Positions 32,627-41,402 of a stretch of 64,000 nucleotides of DNA are shown here, one piece after another; positions within the stretch are counted from its first letter, which is position 1; every line of letters begins with the position of its first letter. Source of the DNA: Pseudonocardia abyssalis (GTDB taxonomy: Bacteria; Actinomycetota; Actinomycetes; Mycobacteriales; Pseudonocardiaceae). The position numbers and the translations under genes were made by a program. The stretch covers positions 1,488,001 to 1,552,000 of the forward strand of contig NZ_JADQDK010000001.1 of the NCBI RefSeq assembly GCF_019263705.2, in the 5' to 3' direction. The notes beneath the pieces were generated by a model that saw nothing but the letters and a program-made list of their open reading frames with translations, ran no database searches and was not told where the DNA came from.

Positions 32627-33436
32627 TCAGGTCCGGGCCACCCCGGCGTAACCGGGGTAGGCGTCCACGTCGGCCGGCACGTCGTCCGGGGCGTCCGGGC
32701 GCCACTGCGGGATCCGCACCAGCCCCGGCTCCAGCAGCTCCCGGCCGCCGAACAGGGCGGCGACCTCGTCGCGCGAGCGCATCCGCATCGGGTTCGGCGT
32801 CCGCTGCCGGTTGTAGACCCCCTGGGCGACGGCCGCCCCGGCCGTGCCGTCTGTGGTGGCGTGGCTGATCACCAGGTGACTCCCCGGCGCGACCGCGTCG
32901 AGGTACCGGGCGATGAACTCGGCCGGTCGCTGGTCGTCGGCGACGAAGTGCAGCACCGACACCAGCAGCACCGCGACCGGCCGGGACAGGTCGAGCCGCT
33001 CCTGGACGGCCGGGTCGGCCAGCACGGCCTCGGGCTTGCGGAGGTCGCCGGCGACCACCCCGACGCGGTCGTCGGAGCCGAGCAGGCGGGTGCTGTGGGT
33101 GACCGCGACCGGATCGTGGTCGACGTAGACCACCCGGACGTCCTGGTCGATCGCCCGGGCGACCTCGTGGACGTTGCCGACGGTCGGGATGCCGGAACCG
33201 AGGTCGAGGAACTGGTCGATCCCCGCCGCGCACAGATCGCGCACCGCGCGGCGCAGGAAGGCGCGGTTCTCCTGCGCCACCCGCGGCATGTCGGGCAACA
33301 CCGCCAGCACGTCGTGCGCGAACGTGCGGTCGGCGTCGAAGTTGTGCGAGCCCCCCAGGTAGAAGTCGTACACCCGGGCCACGCTCGGCACGGTGATGTC
33401 GACCTCGTCCGGCGCCCAGCTCGGCCGTTCCCCCAT
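32627..33436 (-). CDS. SAM-dependent methyltransferase of the DUF574/actinobacterial family
   Basis: A 269-residue protein of the actinobacterial S-adenosylmethionine methyltransferase family (DUF574). It shows VARVYDFYLGGSHNFDADR (about 19-37), the SAM-binding FLDLGSGIPTVGNVHEVA (about 76-93), VVYVDHDPVAVTHS and the later FVADDQRPAEFI. These proteins occur in many copies in actinobacteria and their acceptor is unknown. ATG 33436 is preceded by a purine-rich GGGGGGA; a longer frame upstream has no such site. Confidence 0.85.
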   Translation of the reverse strand: MGERPSWAPDEVDITVPSVARVYDFYLGGSHNFDADRTFAHDVLAVLPDMPRVAQENRAFLRRAVRDLCAAGIDQFLDLGSGIPTVGNVHEVARAIDQDVRVVYVDHDPVAVTHSTRLLGSDDRVGVVAGDLRKPEAVLADPAVQERLDLSRPVAVLLVSVLHFVADDQRPAEFIARYLDAVAPGSHLVISHATTDGTAGAAVAQGVYNRQRTPNPMRMRSRDEVAALFGGRELLEPGLVRIPQWRPDAPDDVPADVDAYPGYAGVART

Positions 33437-33517
33437 GTGACCATCCCCCCGGATCGTGCCGGGGTCACACCCGGCGAACACGACACGACGATACCGGCTG
33501 TCACCGACCACCGTGCG

Positions 33518-33898
33518 TCATTGACCGTCGGGGGTCTGCTTCTTCCGGCCCCCGCGCTGCATGTCGCCGGTGGTGGTGCGCCGCCCCGGGTCGATCAGCC
33601 GCTTCCACTTGCCCTGCGCGGCCTGCCGGCTCGACAGCTGCGCCTGCACCGCGTCGGCGGTCTGCTGCCAGGTGAGACCGTCGGAGCGGAGCTTGCGGAT
33701 CAGGTCGCGTTCGTAGTAGTCGGCGAGCCGGCGCATCTCCTGCACCAGGGCGTACCAGGCCGCGGCCCCGTCGTGGGTGAGCACGCCCGCCCTCGCCCGC
33801 TCCTTGAGCCCGTCGAGCTGCTGGGTGATCGACTCCCGCTGCTTCGCGATCGACGGGTCGGCCCGCTCCAGCCAGCGCTGCGCTTCTTCGTACTTCAT
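33518..33898 (-). CDS. Small HTH-like protein of unknown function
   Basis: A 126-residue basic protein. The N-terminal half is a long helix pair (YEEAQRWLERADP, then ARAGVLTHDGAAAWYALVQEM). The C-terminal half has LRSDGLTWQQTADAVQAQLSSRQAAQGKW, with the spacing of a helix-turn-helix, and a basic tail (GRRTTT..GGRKKQ). It is probably a DNA-binding protein. ATG 33898 is preceded by an inverted repeat GTCAAT-5-ATTGAC, which could be its own operator. It is not clearly linked to a neighbour. Confidence 0.65.
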   Translation of the reverse strand: MKYEEAQRWLERADPSIAKQRESITQQLDGLKERARAGVLTHDGAAAWYALVQEMRRLADYYERDLIRKLRSDGLTWQQTADAVQAQLSSRQAAQGKWKRLIDPGRRTTTGDMQRGGRKKQTPDGQ

Positions 33899-33901
33899 TC
33901 G

Positions 33902-33950
33902 TCAATCATACATTGACGGCTTCGGATCGGCAATCGATCGTTGACGGTCG
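33902..33950. promoter_or_regulatory. GTCAAT-type inverted repeats upstream of the small HTH gene
   Basis: GTCAAT (33902-33907), 5 nt, ATTGAC forms a perfect 6-bp dyad next to the gene start, followed about 25 nt later by a second, weaker dyad CAA-tcgatcg-TTGAC. The region is less GC-rich than its surroundings. Likely an autoregulatory operator; inference. Confidence 0.45.
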
Positions 33951-34014
33951 GATCCGTTGCGGTGTCCACCACGCCGACGACCGGGACCTCGCCGGCGCAG
34001 TAGGGGTCTGGGCC

Positions 34015-36549
34015 TCAGGCCCCGCCGAGGGGCTCCACGCCGGTGACCCAGAGGACCGGGGCACCCTCCTCGTCGGACGCCGCGAGGTCGACCTCGGCGG
34101 TGATCGCCCAGTCGCGGTCGCCGTCGGGGTCGTCGAGGACCTGGCGCACCAGCCAGCGCTCGGGCTCCGCGGTGATCGTGATCAGCTGCGGGCCACGGGC
34201 GTCGGGGCCGGTGCCGATCGCGGTCATCGTGTCGCCGTAGCGCTCCCAGTAGGGGAGCAGCGCCTCGCGCCACGCCGCGGCGTCCCAGCCGGAGGCGCCG
34301 TCGAGCTCGGCGAGCAGGTCCCAGCGCCGGAACGACGCCAGCTCGACGCGGCGGAACATCGCGTTGCGCACCAGCACCCGGAACGCCCGGATGTTGCGGG
34401 TGACGCCCGCGGGCCCGGAGTCCAGGGACGGGGGCACGATCTCGTCGCCGGTGCCGGAGCCGGCCGCGAGCGCCTCCCACTCGTCGAGCAGCGACGAGTC
34501 GACCTGGCGCACGAGCTCCCCGAGCCACTCGATGACGTCGGTGAGCTCCTCGGTGCGGGCCTGGTCGGGCACGGTCTGGCGCAGCGCGCGGTAGGTGTCG
34601 GCGAGGTAGCGCAGGACCAGTCCCTCCGACCGCGCGAGCTGGTAGTGCGAGACGTACTCGACGAACGTCATCGACCGCTCGAACATGTCGCGCGCCACCG
34701 ACTTCGGCGACAGCTTCGCGTCCTCCACCCACGGCGCCCCGCGGCGGTAGGTCTCCAGCGCGGCGTTGAGCATCTCGTCGAGCGGCTTGGGCCAGGTGAC
34801 CTCCTCGAGCAGCGCCATCCGCTCCTCGTACTCGATGCCCTCGGCCTTCATCGCCGCGACGGCCTCGCCCTTGGCCTTGTTCTGCTGGGCGTAGAGGACC
34901 TGGCGGGGGTCGTCGAGGGTGGCCTCGATGACCGACAGCACGTCCATCGCGTAGGACGGCGACTCCCGGTCGAGCAGCTCCAGCGAGGCGAGCGCGAACG
35001 GCGAGAGCGGCTGGTTGAGGGCGAAGTCGAGCTGCAGGTCGCCGACGACGCGCACGCGCCGGCCCTCCGCGTCCGGTTCGGGCAGCTCCTCCACCACCCC
35101 GGACGCCCGCAGCGCCCTGTAGATCGCGATGGCCCGCAGGATGTGGCGGCGCTGGCGGGGCCGGGGTTCGTGGTTGTCCTCGAGCAGGTGCCGCATGGCC
35201 GCGAACGCGTCGCCGGGGCGGGTGATCACGTTGAGCAGCATCGCGTGCGAGACCTGGAAGTGGCTGGTCAGCGGCTCCGGCTGGGCGGTCTGCAGCTTCT
35301 CGAAGCTGACTCCCGACCACCCGACGAACCCCTCAGGCGGCTGCGTCCGCACCACGCGCTTGAGCTTCTTCGCGTCGTCGCCGGCCTTGGCGACCCGGCG
35401 GGCGTTCTCGACCTCGTGGTCGGGGGCCTGCGCGACGACCGAACCGACGGTGTCGTACCCGGCCCGGCCCGCGCGCCCGGCGATCTGGTGGAACTCGCGC
35501 GCCTTGAGCGGGCGGGTGCGCGTGCCGTCGTACTTGGCCAGCGCGGTGAACAGCACCGTGCGGATCGGGACGTTGATGCCGACGCCGAGGGTGTCGGTGC
35601 CGCAGATGACGCGCAGCAGCCCGGCCTGCGCGAGCGTCTCCACCAGCCGCCGGTAACGGGGGAGCATCCCTGCGTGGTGCACGCCGATCCCGTGGCGCAC
35701 CAGCCGGCTCAGCGTCTTGCCGAAGCCGGAGGTGAACCGGAAGTTCCCGATCAGGGCGGCGATGGCCGCCTTGTCCTCCTTCGACGTGACGTTGACGCTC
35801 ATCAGCGACTGCGCCCGCTCCACCGCCGACTGCTGCGTGAAGTGCACGACGTAGACCGGGGCCTGGTTCGTCGTCGTCAGGTCGGTGATCGTCTCGTGGA
35901 CCGGGGTGAAGACGTACTGGTAGAGCAGCGGAACCGGCCGCTCGACCGAGGTGATCACCGCGGTGGACCGGCCGGTGCGCCGCGTCAGGTCCTCCTCGAA
36001 GAAGGTGACGTCGCCGAGCGTGGCGCTCATCAGCAGGAACTGGGCCTGCGGCAGCTCGATCAGCGGGACCTGCCAGGCCCAGCCGCGGTCGGGGTCGGCG
36101 TAGAAGTGGAACTCGTCCATGACGACCGAGCCGACGTCGGCGTCGCGGCCCGAGCGCAGCGCGATGTTGGCCAGGATCTCCGCCGTGCAGCAGATGATCG
36201 GGGCCTTCTCGTTGACCGCGGCGTCGCCGGTGAGCATGCCGACCTTGTCGGGGCCGAACACGTCGATCAGGGCGAAGAACTTCTCGCTGACCAGCGCCTT
36301 GATCGGCGCGGTGTAGAACGTGCGCTGCCCGCGGGCCAGCGCGGCGGCGTGCGCCCCGACGGCCACCAGCGACTTCCCGGACCCGGTCGGCGTCGACAGG
36401 ATCACGTTGCTGCCGGTCACCAGCTCCAGCAGCGCCTCCTCCTGCGCCGGGTACAGCGACAGGCCCCGCTCCTCGTAGGCCCAGTCGGTGAACGCCTCGA
36501 CGAGGTCGTCGGGACTGTTGCCGGGAGGGAGGCGGTCGGTGAGCGTCAT
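34015..36549 (-). CDS. Ski2-like superfamily 2 RNA helicase with DUF3516
   Basis: An 844-residue helicase. The N-terminal DExH core shows Walker A STPTGSGKS (about 52-60), DEFH in the Walker B place (VVMDEFHFY), the SAT motif MSATLGD and the second RecA domain with HHAGMLPRYRR and QIAGRAGRAGYD. The C-terminal half (about 430-844) is DUF3516, typical of actinobacterial members. It resembles HelY/Mtr4-type RNA helicases in overall design. The role is unknown but RNA turnover or ribosome maturation is plausible. ATG 36549 has AGGGA about 6 nt upstream. It is divergent from the ligase-kinase fusion gene. Confidence 0.9.
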   Translation of the reverse strand: MTLTDRLPPGNSPDDLVEAFTDWAYEERGLSLYPAQEEALLELVTGSNVILSTPTGSGKSLVAVGAHAAALARGQRTFYTAPIKALVSEKFFALIDVFGPDKVGMLTGDAAVNEKAPIICCTAEILANIALRSGRDADVGSVVMDEFHFYADPDRGWAWQVPLIELPQAQFLLMSATLGDVTFFEEDLTRRTGRSTAVITSVERPVPLLYQYVFTPVHETITDLTTTNQAPVYVVHFTQQSAVERAQSLMSVNVTSKEDKAAIAALIGNFRFTSGFGKTLSRLVRHGIGVHHAGMLPRYRRLVETLAQAGLLRVICGTDTLGVGINVPIRTVLFTALAKYDGTRTRPLKAREFHQIAGRAGRAGYDTVGSVVAQAPDHEVENARRVAKAGDDAKKLKRVVRTQPPEGFVGWSGVSFEKLQTAQPEPLTSHFQVSHAMLLNVITRPGDAFAAMRHLLEDNHEPRPRQRRHILRAIAIYRALRASGVVEELPEPDAEGRRVRVVGDLQLDFALNQPLSPFALASLELLDRESPSYAMDVLSVIEATLDDPRQVLYAQQNKAKGEAVAAMKAEGIEYEERMALLEEVTWPKPLDEMLNAALETYRRGAPWVEDAKLSPKSVARDMFERSMTFVEYVSHYQLARSEGLVLRYLADTYRALRQTVPDQARTEELTDVIEWLGELVRQVDSSLLDEWEALAAGSGTGDEIVPPSLDSGPAGVTRNIRAFRVLVRNAMFRRVELASFRRWDLLAELDGASGWDAAAWREALLPYWERYGDTMTAIGTGPDARGPQLITITAEPERWLVRQVLDDPDGDRDWAITAEVDLAASDEEGAPVLWVTGVEPLGGA

Positions 36550-36618
36550 GATGTCCCTGATCGTCCTCTGTGTGCCGCTGCGGTGCCGGAGGTGGGGGTG
36601 GGCCGATACGGTGACGCC

Positions 36619-38223
36619 GTGACGGGGGCCGCATCCGACGACGGTGTGCCGCTCCTCGTCCCGCCCATGATGCCCGCGGTGACCTCCGGTGATCCGCCGA
36701 CCGGCCCGGACTGGCGCGTCGAGGTGGCGTGGACCGGCCACCGCTGCGTCGCCTACGTCCACCCGCCGGGCCCCGGGCGCGACGGCCGGGTGCGACTGCT
36801 GTCCGGCGCCGACAACTCGATGACCCACGCCTACCCGGAGTTCTCCGCGCCGCTGCTGGCCCGCTGCCCGCCGGGCGGCATGGTGCTCGACGGCACGATC
36901 GTCGCGCGCGGGGAGGAGCACGCCGCCCGGCCGCGACTGCTCAAGCGACGGCACTCCCGCTACAAGCCCAGCGACCACGACATCGCGGCGGTGCCGGTCG
37001 ACCTGCAGGTCGCCGACCTGCTGTTCTTCGACGGCCGCGACACCACCGGGCTGCCGCTGCGCGAGCGGCGCACGCTGTTGGAGGGGCTCGGGCTCGACGG
37101 CGCCCCGGTGTGGACGACGGCGCTGTTCCCGGCCACCGAGCTGGGGTCGATCATGCGGATCGCCGCGGCCGAGGGCATCGACGCCTTCCACGCGCGGCAC
37201 CTGGGCGCCCGCTACCGCCCGGGCGGCCGGTCGAAGTTCTGGCTGCGGGTTCCCGTGCAGCGCACCCGCCAGGTCGTCATCGGGGGGTGGACGCCCACCG
37301 ACCCGCACCGTGCGGACGCGATCGGGACGCTGCTGCTCGGCGTGCCCGACGGCGACCGGCTGCGCTACGTCGGCCGTGTCGGCATCGGGGTCGACGAGCG
37401 GCGCAGGCTCGACGCCGACCTGCGCGGCGGCGCCCGCGAGGACTCCCCGTTCACCGCCGACCTGCCCGCCGACGCCGCCCGGCACGCGGTGTGGGTCCTC
37501 CCGGACCTGGTGGGGCTCGTCGAGTTCACCGGCTGGGTCGGCGGCACGCGGATGCGGCTGCCGCTGTGGCGCGGGCTGGCCGACCTGGACGACCTCGACG
37601 ACTCGCAGTGGGCGGTGCCGCCCACACCCGCTGCGTCCACGCCTTCCGCTGCGCCCGCGCCCGCTGCCGGCCCCGTCGGCCCGGCCCCCGCCCCCGTCGC
37701 TGCGGCCGACCCCGCGCCGCCGGTCCCCGCCCCGCCGCCGGTCCCCGCCCCGCCGCCGCCCGTCGACCCCGACGCCCGCCGCCTCGAGCAGCACTTCGTC
37801 TACAACTCCCTCAACACGATCGCCGCACTGATCCGCACCGACCCGTTCCGGGCCCGCGAGCTGCTGTTCGGCTTCGCCGACCTGACCCGCGCCGCCGACG
37901 GTCCGCCGGACAGCACCGTGTCCCGCGAGCTGGAGACGGTGCGCCACTACCTGGAGATCGAGCAGGCCCGCTTCGGGGCGCGGCTGCAGGTCGAGATCGA
38001 TCTCGCCGACGACGTGGGGTCGGTCCCGGTGGCGACGATGCAGGTGCTGTCGGTGGTCCGCGAGGCGGTGCAGAAGGGGATCGAGCCGCGGCGCGAGGGC
38101 GGGCTGCTGACCGTCGCGGCCCGGCGCGTGGACGACGGCTGCGAGGTGGCCATCACCGCGGCGGGGGAGACGGCCCGGCTGCTGTTCCCCGCGCAGCCCC
38201 CCGGCGCTGTCAACGCTGGGTGA
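36619..38223 (+). CDS. Degenerate DNA-ligase-like domain fused to degenerate LytS-like histidine kinase
   Basis: A 534-residue fusion. Residues about 15-270 align with the ATP-dependent DNA ligase unit of LigD/LigC: PPTGPDWRVEVAWTGHR (motif I), VLDGTIVARG (III), then YRPGGRSKFWLRV (V), and an OB part IGGWTPTDPHR with YVGRVGIG. Motif I should read K-W-D-G but reads A37-W-T-G, so the nucleotidyl-lysine is gone; the motif III Glu is T93, and the motif IV lysine is R193. After a Pro/Ala linker (about 336-385), residues 388-520 resemble LytS-type His kinases: EQHFVYNSLNTIAAL keeps H392, but the ATP-binding VENA-x-K-H-G reads VREAVQKG and DNG is missing. It is therefore probably a pseudoenzyme scaffold or sensor, not a ligase. 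GTG 36619 is chosen because it begins the conserved leader. Confidence 0.75.
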   Translation: MTGAASDDGVPLLVPPMMPAVTSGDPPTGPDWRVEVAWTGHRCVAYVHPPGPGRDGRVRLLSGADNSMTHAYPEFSAPLLARCPPGGMVLDGTIVARGEEHAARPRLLKRRHSRYKPSDHDIAAVPVDLQVADLLFFDGRDTTGLPLRERRTLLEGLGLDGAPVWTTALFPATELGSIMRIAAAEGIDAFHARHLGARYRPGGRSKFWLRVPVQRTRQVVIGGWTPTDPHRADAIGTLLLGVPDGDRLRYVGRVGIGVDERRRLDADLRGGAREDSPFTADLPADAARHAVWVLPDLVGLVEFTGWVGGTRMRLPLWRGLADLDDLDDSQWAVPPTPAASTPSAAPAPAAGPVGPAPAPVAAADPAPPVPAPPPVPAPPPPVDPDARRLEQHFVYNSLNTIAALIRTDPFRARELLFGFADLTRAADGPPDSTVSRELETVRHYLEIEQARFGARLQVEIDLADDVGSVPVATMQVLSVVREAVQKGIEPRREGGLLTVAARRVDDGCEVAITAAGETARLLFPAQPPGAVNAG

Positions 38224-38276
38224 ACTCCGGGCGGCCACCGCTCGGTGATGATCGACCCTGTGGGTACGGTTCGGCC

Positions 38277-38975
38277 ATGTTAGGCCTCCCCGACGGCACC
38301 CGCGCGTGCCTCTTCGACCTCGACGGCGTCCTCACCGACACCGCGAGCGTCCATGCCGCCGCCTGGAAGCAGATGTTCGACGACTACCTGCGCGAACGCG
38401 ACGGCGACGACTTCCGCGCGTTCGACGTGTCGGCCGACTACGGCCCCTACGTCGACGGCAAGCCGCGGCTGGACGGCACGGACTCGTTCCTGCGCTCGCG
38501 CGGCATCGAGCTCGACCACGACGAGCTGGTGCGCCTGTCGACGATCAAGAACGACCTGGTGCAGGAGAAGATCGTCAGCGTCGGGGTGGAGGTGTACCCG
38601 GGCTCGGTGCGCTACCTGAAGGCGGTCCGCGAGGCGGGCCTGGCGACCGCGGTCGTGTCGTCGAGCGCGAACGCCGAGCAGGTGCTCCGCGTCGCCGACC
38701 TCGCGCAGTACATCGACCATCGCGTCGACGGCGTCACGGCGAAGGAGCGGGGCCTGCCGGGCAAGCCCGCGCCCGACACGTTCCTCGCCGCCGCCGCCGA
38801 CCTGGGCGTCGACAAGGCCGAGGCCGTGGTGTTCGAGGACGCCATCGCCGGAGTCGAGTCGGGGAAGGCGGGGGGCTTCGGCTTCATCGTCGGGGTCGAC
38901 CGGCTCGAGCATGCCGCCAAGCTGAGCGCCGCGGGCGCCGACGTCGTGGTGAAGGACCTGGAGGACCTGCTGTGA
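38277..38975 (+). CDS. Beta-phosphoglucomutase-family HAD hydrolase
   Basis: A 232-residue HAD protein. It shows the nucleophile motif LFDLDGVLTDTA (about 12-23), the cap region LDGTDSFLRSRGI, VSSSANAEQ (Ser/Thr motif II), GKPAPDTFL (Lys motif III) and VFEDAIAGVESGK (motif IV). In Mycobacterium tuberculosis Rv3400 lies next to the GH65 gene Rv3401 in the same way. A coupled phosphorylase plus beta-phosphoglucomutase would turn a disaccharide into glucose and glucose-6-phosphate. The stop overlaps the GTG start of the next gene (GTGA). Confidence 0.88.
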   Translation: MLGLPDGTRACLFDLDGVLTDTASVHAAAWKQMFDDYLRERDGDDFRAFDVSADYGPYVDGKPRLDGTDSFLRSRGIELDHDELVRLSTIKNDLVQEKIVSVGVEVYPGSVRYLKAVREAGLATAVVSSSANAEQVLRVADLAQYIDHRVDGVTAKERGLPGKPAPDTFLAAAADLGVDKAEAVVFEDAIAGVESGKAGGFGFIVGVDRLEHAAKLSAAGADVVVKDLEDLL

Positions 38976-41332
38976 GTCCCGATCCGAGTCGCGCGTTCAC
39001 GGTCGAGCCCTGGGTCGTGCGTGAGCCGAACCTCGACCTCGCCGCGCTCGGCCAGGCCGAGTCGGTGTTCGCGCTGTCCAACGGTCACATCGGCCTGCGC
39101 GGCAACCTCGACGAGGGAGAGCCGCACGAGACGCCGGGCACCTACCTCAACTCGTTCTACGAGAAGCGCCCGCTGCCCTACGCGGAGGGCGGCTACGGCT
39201 ACCCGGAGTCCGGGCAGACGATCATCAACGTCACCAACGGCAAGCTGATCCGGCTGCTGGTGGAGGACGAGCCGCTCGACCTGCGCTACGGCTCGGTGCA
39301 CCGCCACGAGCGCGTGCTCGACCTGCAGGCGGGCACGCTGACCCGCGAGGTCGAGTGGGAGTCCCCGGCGGGGCGCGTGGTGACGCTGCGCACCGAGCGG
39401 CTGGTCTCGCTCACCCAGCGCGCGATCGCCGCGATCCGCTACGAGGTCGAGGTGCACGACGCGCCCGCCCTGCTCGTGGTGCAGTCGGAGCTGGTGGCCA
39501 ACGAGGCCCTGCCCGCCCGCGACGACGACGACCCGCGCGTCGAGGCCGCGATGACCGACCCGCTGGTCGCCGAGCAGCACCGCCACGGCGACACCAGCGC
39601 CACGCTGGTGCACCAGACCCGCGCGTCGGGGCTGCGGGTGGCCGCGGCGATGGACCACGAGGTGCAGGGTCCCGAGGGCCTGCAGATCTCCTCCGAGGCC
39701 CACCCGGACGTCGCCCGCACCACCGTCATCTCCCGGCTCAAGCCGGGGGAGAAGCTGACCGTCGTCAAGTACCTGGCCTACGGCTGGTCCTCGCGCCGGT
39801 CGCTGTCGGCGGTGCACGACCAGGTGCGGGCCGCCCTCGCCGCCGCCCGCTACACCGGATGGCAGGGCCTGCTCGACGAGCAGCGCACCTACCTCGACGA
39901 CTTCTGGCTCACCGCCGACATCGAGATCGACGGCGACGCCGAGCTGCAGCAGGCCGTCCGGGTGGCGATCTTCCACGTGCTGCAGGCCGGGGCGCGGGCC
40001 GAGCGGCGCTGCATCGGGGCGAAGGGCCTGACCGGCCCCGGCTACGACGGACACACCTTCTGGGACACCGAGACGTTCTGCCTGCAGCTGCTCAGCCACG
40101 TCGCACCGGAGGCGGCCGCCGACGCGCTGCGCTGGCGGCAGTCGATCATCCCGCTGGCCAAGGAGCGCGCTGAGCAGCTGGGACTCAAGGGCGCCGCGTT
40201 CCCGTGGCGCACGATCCGCGGCCACGAGTGCTCGGGCTACTGGCCGGCCGGCACCGCGGCGTTCCACCTCAACGCCGACATCGCCGACGCCGTGCGCCGC
40301 CACGTCGCGGCCACCGGCGACATCGAGTTCGAGCGCGAGGTCGGGCTCGAGCTGCTGGTGGAGACCGCGCGGCTGTGGCGCTCGCTGGGGCACCACGACT
40401 CGGCCGGGCAGTTCCGGATCGACGGCGTCACCGGCCCCGACGAGTACACCGCGATCGTCGACAACAACGTCTACACCAACCTCATGGCGCAGCTGAACCT
40501 GCGCGTCGCCGCCGACACCGCGGCCCGGCACTCCCGGGCGGCGGCGAAGCTCGGCGTCAACGCGGAGGAGATGGCGAGCTGGCGCGACGCCGCGACGTCG
40601 ATGCGGATCCCCTACGACGAGACGCTCGGCGTGCACCCGCAGTCGGAGGGCTTCACCGACCACCAGGTGTGGGACTTCGAGAACACCAAGCCCGACATGT
40701 ACCCGCTGCTGCTCAACGTGCCGTACTTCGACCTGTACCGGAAGCAGGTCTCCAAGCAGGCCGACCTCGTGCTGGCCATGCAGCTGCGCCCCGACGCGTT
40801 CACCCCCGACCAGGTGGAGCGCAACTTCGCCTACTACGAGGCGATCACGGTCCGCGACTCGTCGCTCTCGGCGTGCACCCAGGCCGTGATGGCCGCCCGG
40901 ACCGGGCACCTGGACCTCGCGTTCGACTACCTCGCGGAGTCGGCCCTGGTCGACCTGCAGGACCTCGCGGGCAACTCCGACCACGGCGTGCACATCGCGT
41001 CGATGGCGGGCACCTGGATCGCGGTCGTGCAGGGCTTCGGCGGGATGCAGTGCGACTCCGCCGGGCTGCGGTTCGCCCCGCGGCTGCCCGCGGCGCTGAC
41101 CCGCATCTCGTTCGGGCTCAAGTGGCAGGGCCGCCAGATCCGCGTCGAGATCACCCCGGACGGCACGGAGTACCAGCTCGTCAGCGGCCCTCCGATGCGC
41201 CTGACCCACCACGGTGACGCGCTCGCGCTGGCCGAGGACCCGGTGCTGCGCGCCAACCCGGACGCGCCGCGCGTCGAGCCCGTGGAGCAGCCGTTCGGCC
41301 GGGCCCCGAAGGCACGCCACCCCGGCGGCTGA
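38972..41332 (+). CDS. Glycoside hydrolase family 65 phosphorylase
   Basis: A 786-residue protein of family GH65. It has an N-terminal beta-sandwich (about 1-280), a helical linker, and the (alpha/alpha)6 barrel (about 310-730) with the general-acid glutamate in GVTGPDEYTAIVDNNVYTN (GPDEY, about residue 491). Other matching parts are HTFWDTETFCL, GAAFPWRTIRG and VWDFENTKPDMYP. Members are maltose, trehalose or kojibiose phosphorylases using inorganic phosphate. The linked beta-phosphoglucomutase implies that the product is beta-glucose-1-phosphate, as in maltose, trehalose or kojibiose phosphorylases; which disaccharide is not clear. GTG 38972 overlaps the upstream stop. Confidence 0.9.
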   Translation: MSPDPSRAFTVEPWVVREPNLDLAALGQAESVFALSNGHIGLRGNLDEGEPHETPGTYLNSFYEKRPLPYAEGGYGYPESGQTIINVTNGKLIRLLVEDEPLDLRYGSVHRHERVLDLQAGTLTREVEWESPAGRVVTLRTERLVSLTQRAIAAIRYEVEVHDAPALLVVQSELVANEALPARDDDDPRVEAAMTDPLVAEQHRHGDTSATLVHQTRASGLRVAAAMDHEVQGPEGLQISSEAHPDVARTTVISRLKPGEKLTVVKYLAYGWSSRRSLSAVHDQVRAALAAARYTGWQGLLDEQRTYLDDFWLTADIEIDGDAELQQAVRVAIFHVLQAGARAERRCIGAKGLTGPGYDGHTFWDTETFCLQLLSHVAPEAAADALRWRQSIIPLAKERAEQLGLKGAAFPWRTIRGHECSGYWPAGTAAFHLNADIADAVRRHVAATGDIEFEREVGLELLVETARLWRSLGHHDSAGQFRIDGVTGPDEYTAIVDNNVYTNLMAQLNLRVAADTAARHSRAAAKLGVNAEEMASWRDAATSMRIPYDETLGVHPQSEGFTDHQVWDFENTKPDMYPLLLNVPYFDLYRKQVSKQADLVLAMQLRPDAFTPDQVERNFAYYEAITVRDSSLSACTQAVMAARTGHLDLAFDYLAESALVDLQDLAGNSDHGVHIASMAGTWIAVVQGFGGMQCDSAGLRFAPRLPAALTRISFGLKWQGRQIRVEITPDGTEYQLVSGPPMRLTHHGDALALAEDPVLRANPDAPRVEPVEQPFGRAPKARHPGG

Positions 41333-41338
41333 GGCGCG

Positions 41339-41363
41339 GTTCCCGGGTGCGGCAACGGGGTAT
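41339..41363 (+). promoter_or_regulatory. Candidate SigF-type promoter for the TraR/DksA gene
   Basis: GTTC (41339-41342), 15 nt, GGGTAT (41358-41363). This differs from the SigF consensus GTTT-N15-17-GGGTAT at one base. It would give a leader of about 30 nt before GTG 41403. A SigF-like sigma gene with its own consensus promoter lies 2 kb away. Confidence 0.5.
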
Positions 41364-41402
41364 GCAGCCCTACTGATGTCTCCCCACCCGGAAGGAACCA
41401 CC

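Noticed and set aside
33913..36618. Long plus-strand frame upstream of the ligase-kinase gene
   Set aside because: It is antisense to the Ski2-like helicase; only the part after GTG 36619 has coding character, so the fusion does not extend upstream.
36550..38238. Extension of the helicase frame across the ligase-kinase gene
   Set aside because: The real helicase start at ATG 36549 has a ribosome site and a normal N-terminus; the extension is antisense to the fusion gene.
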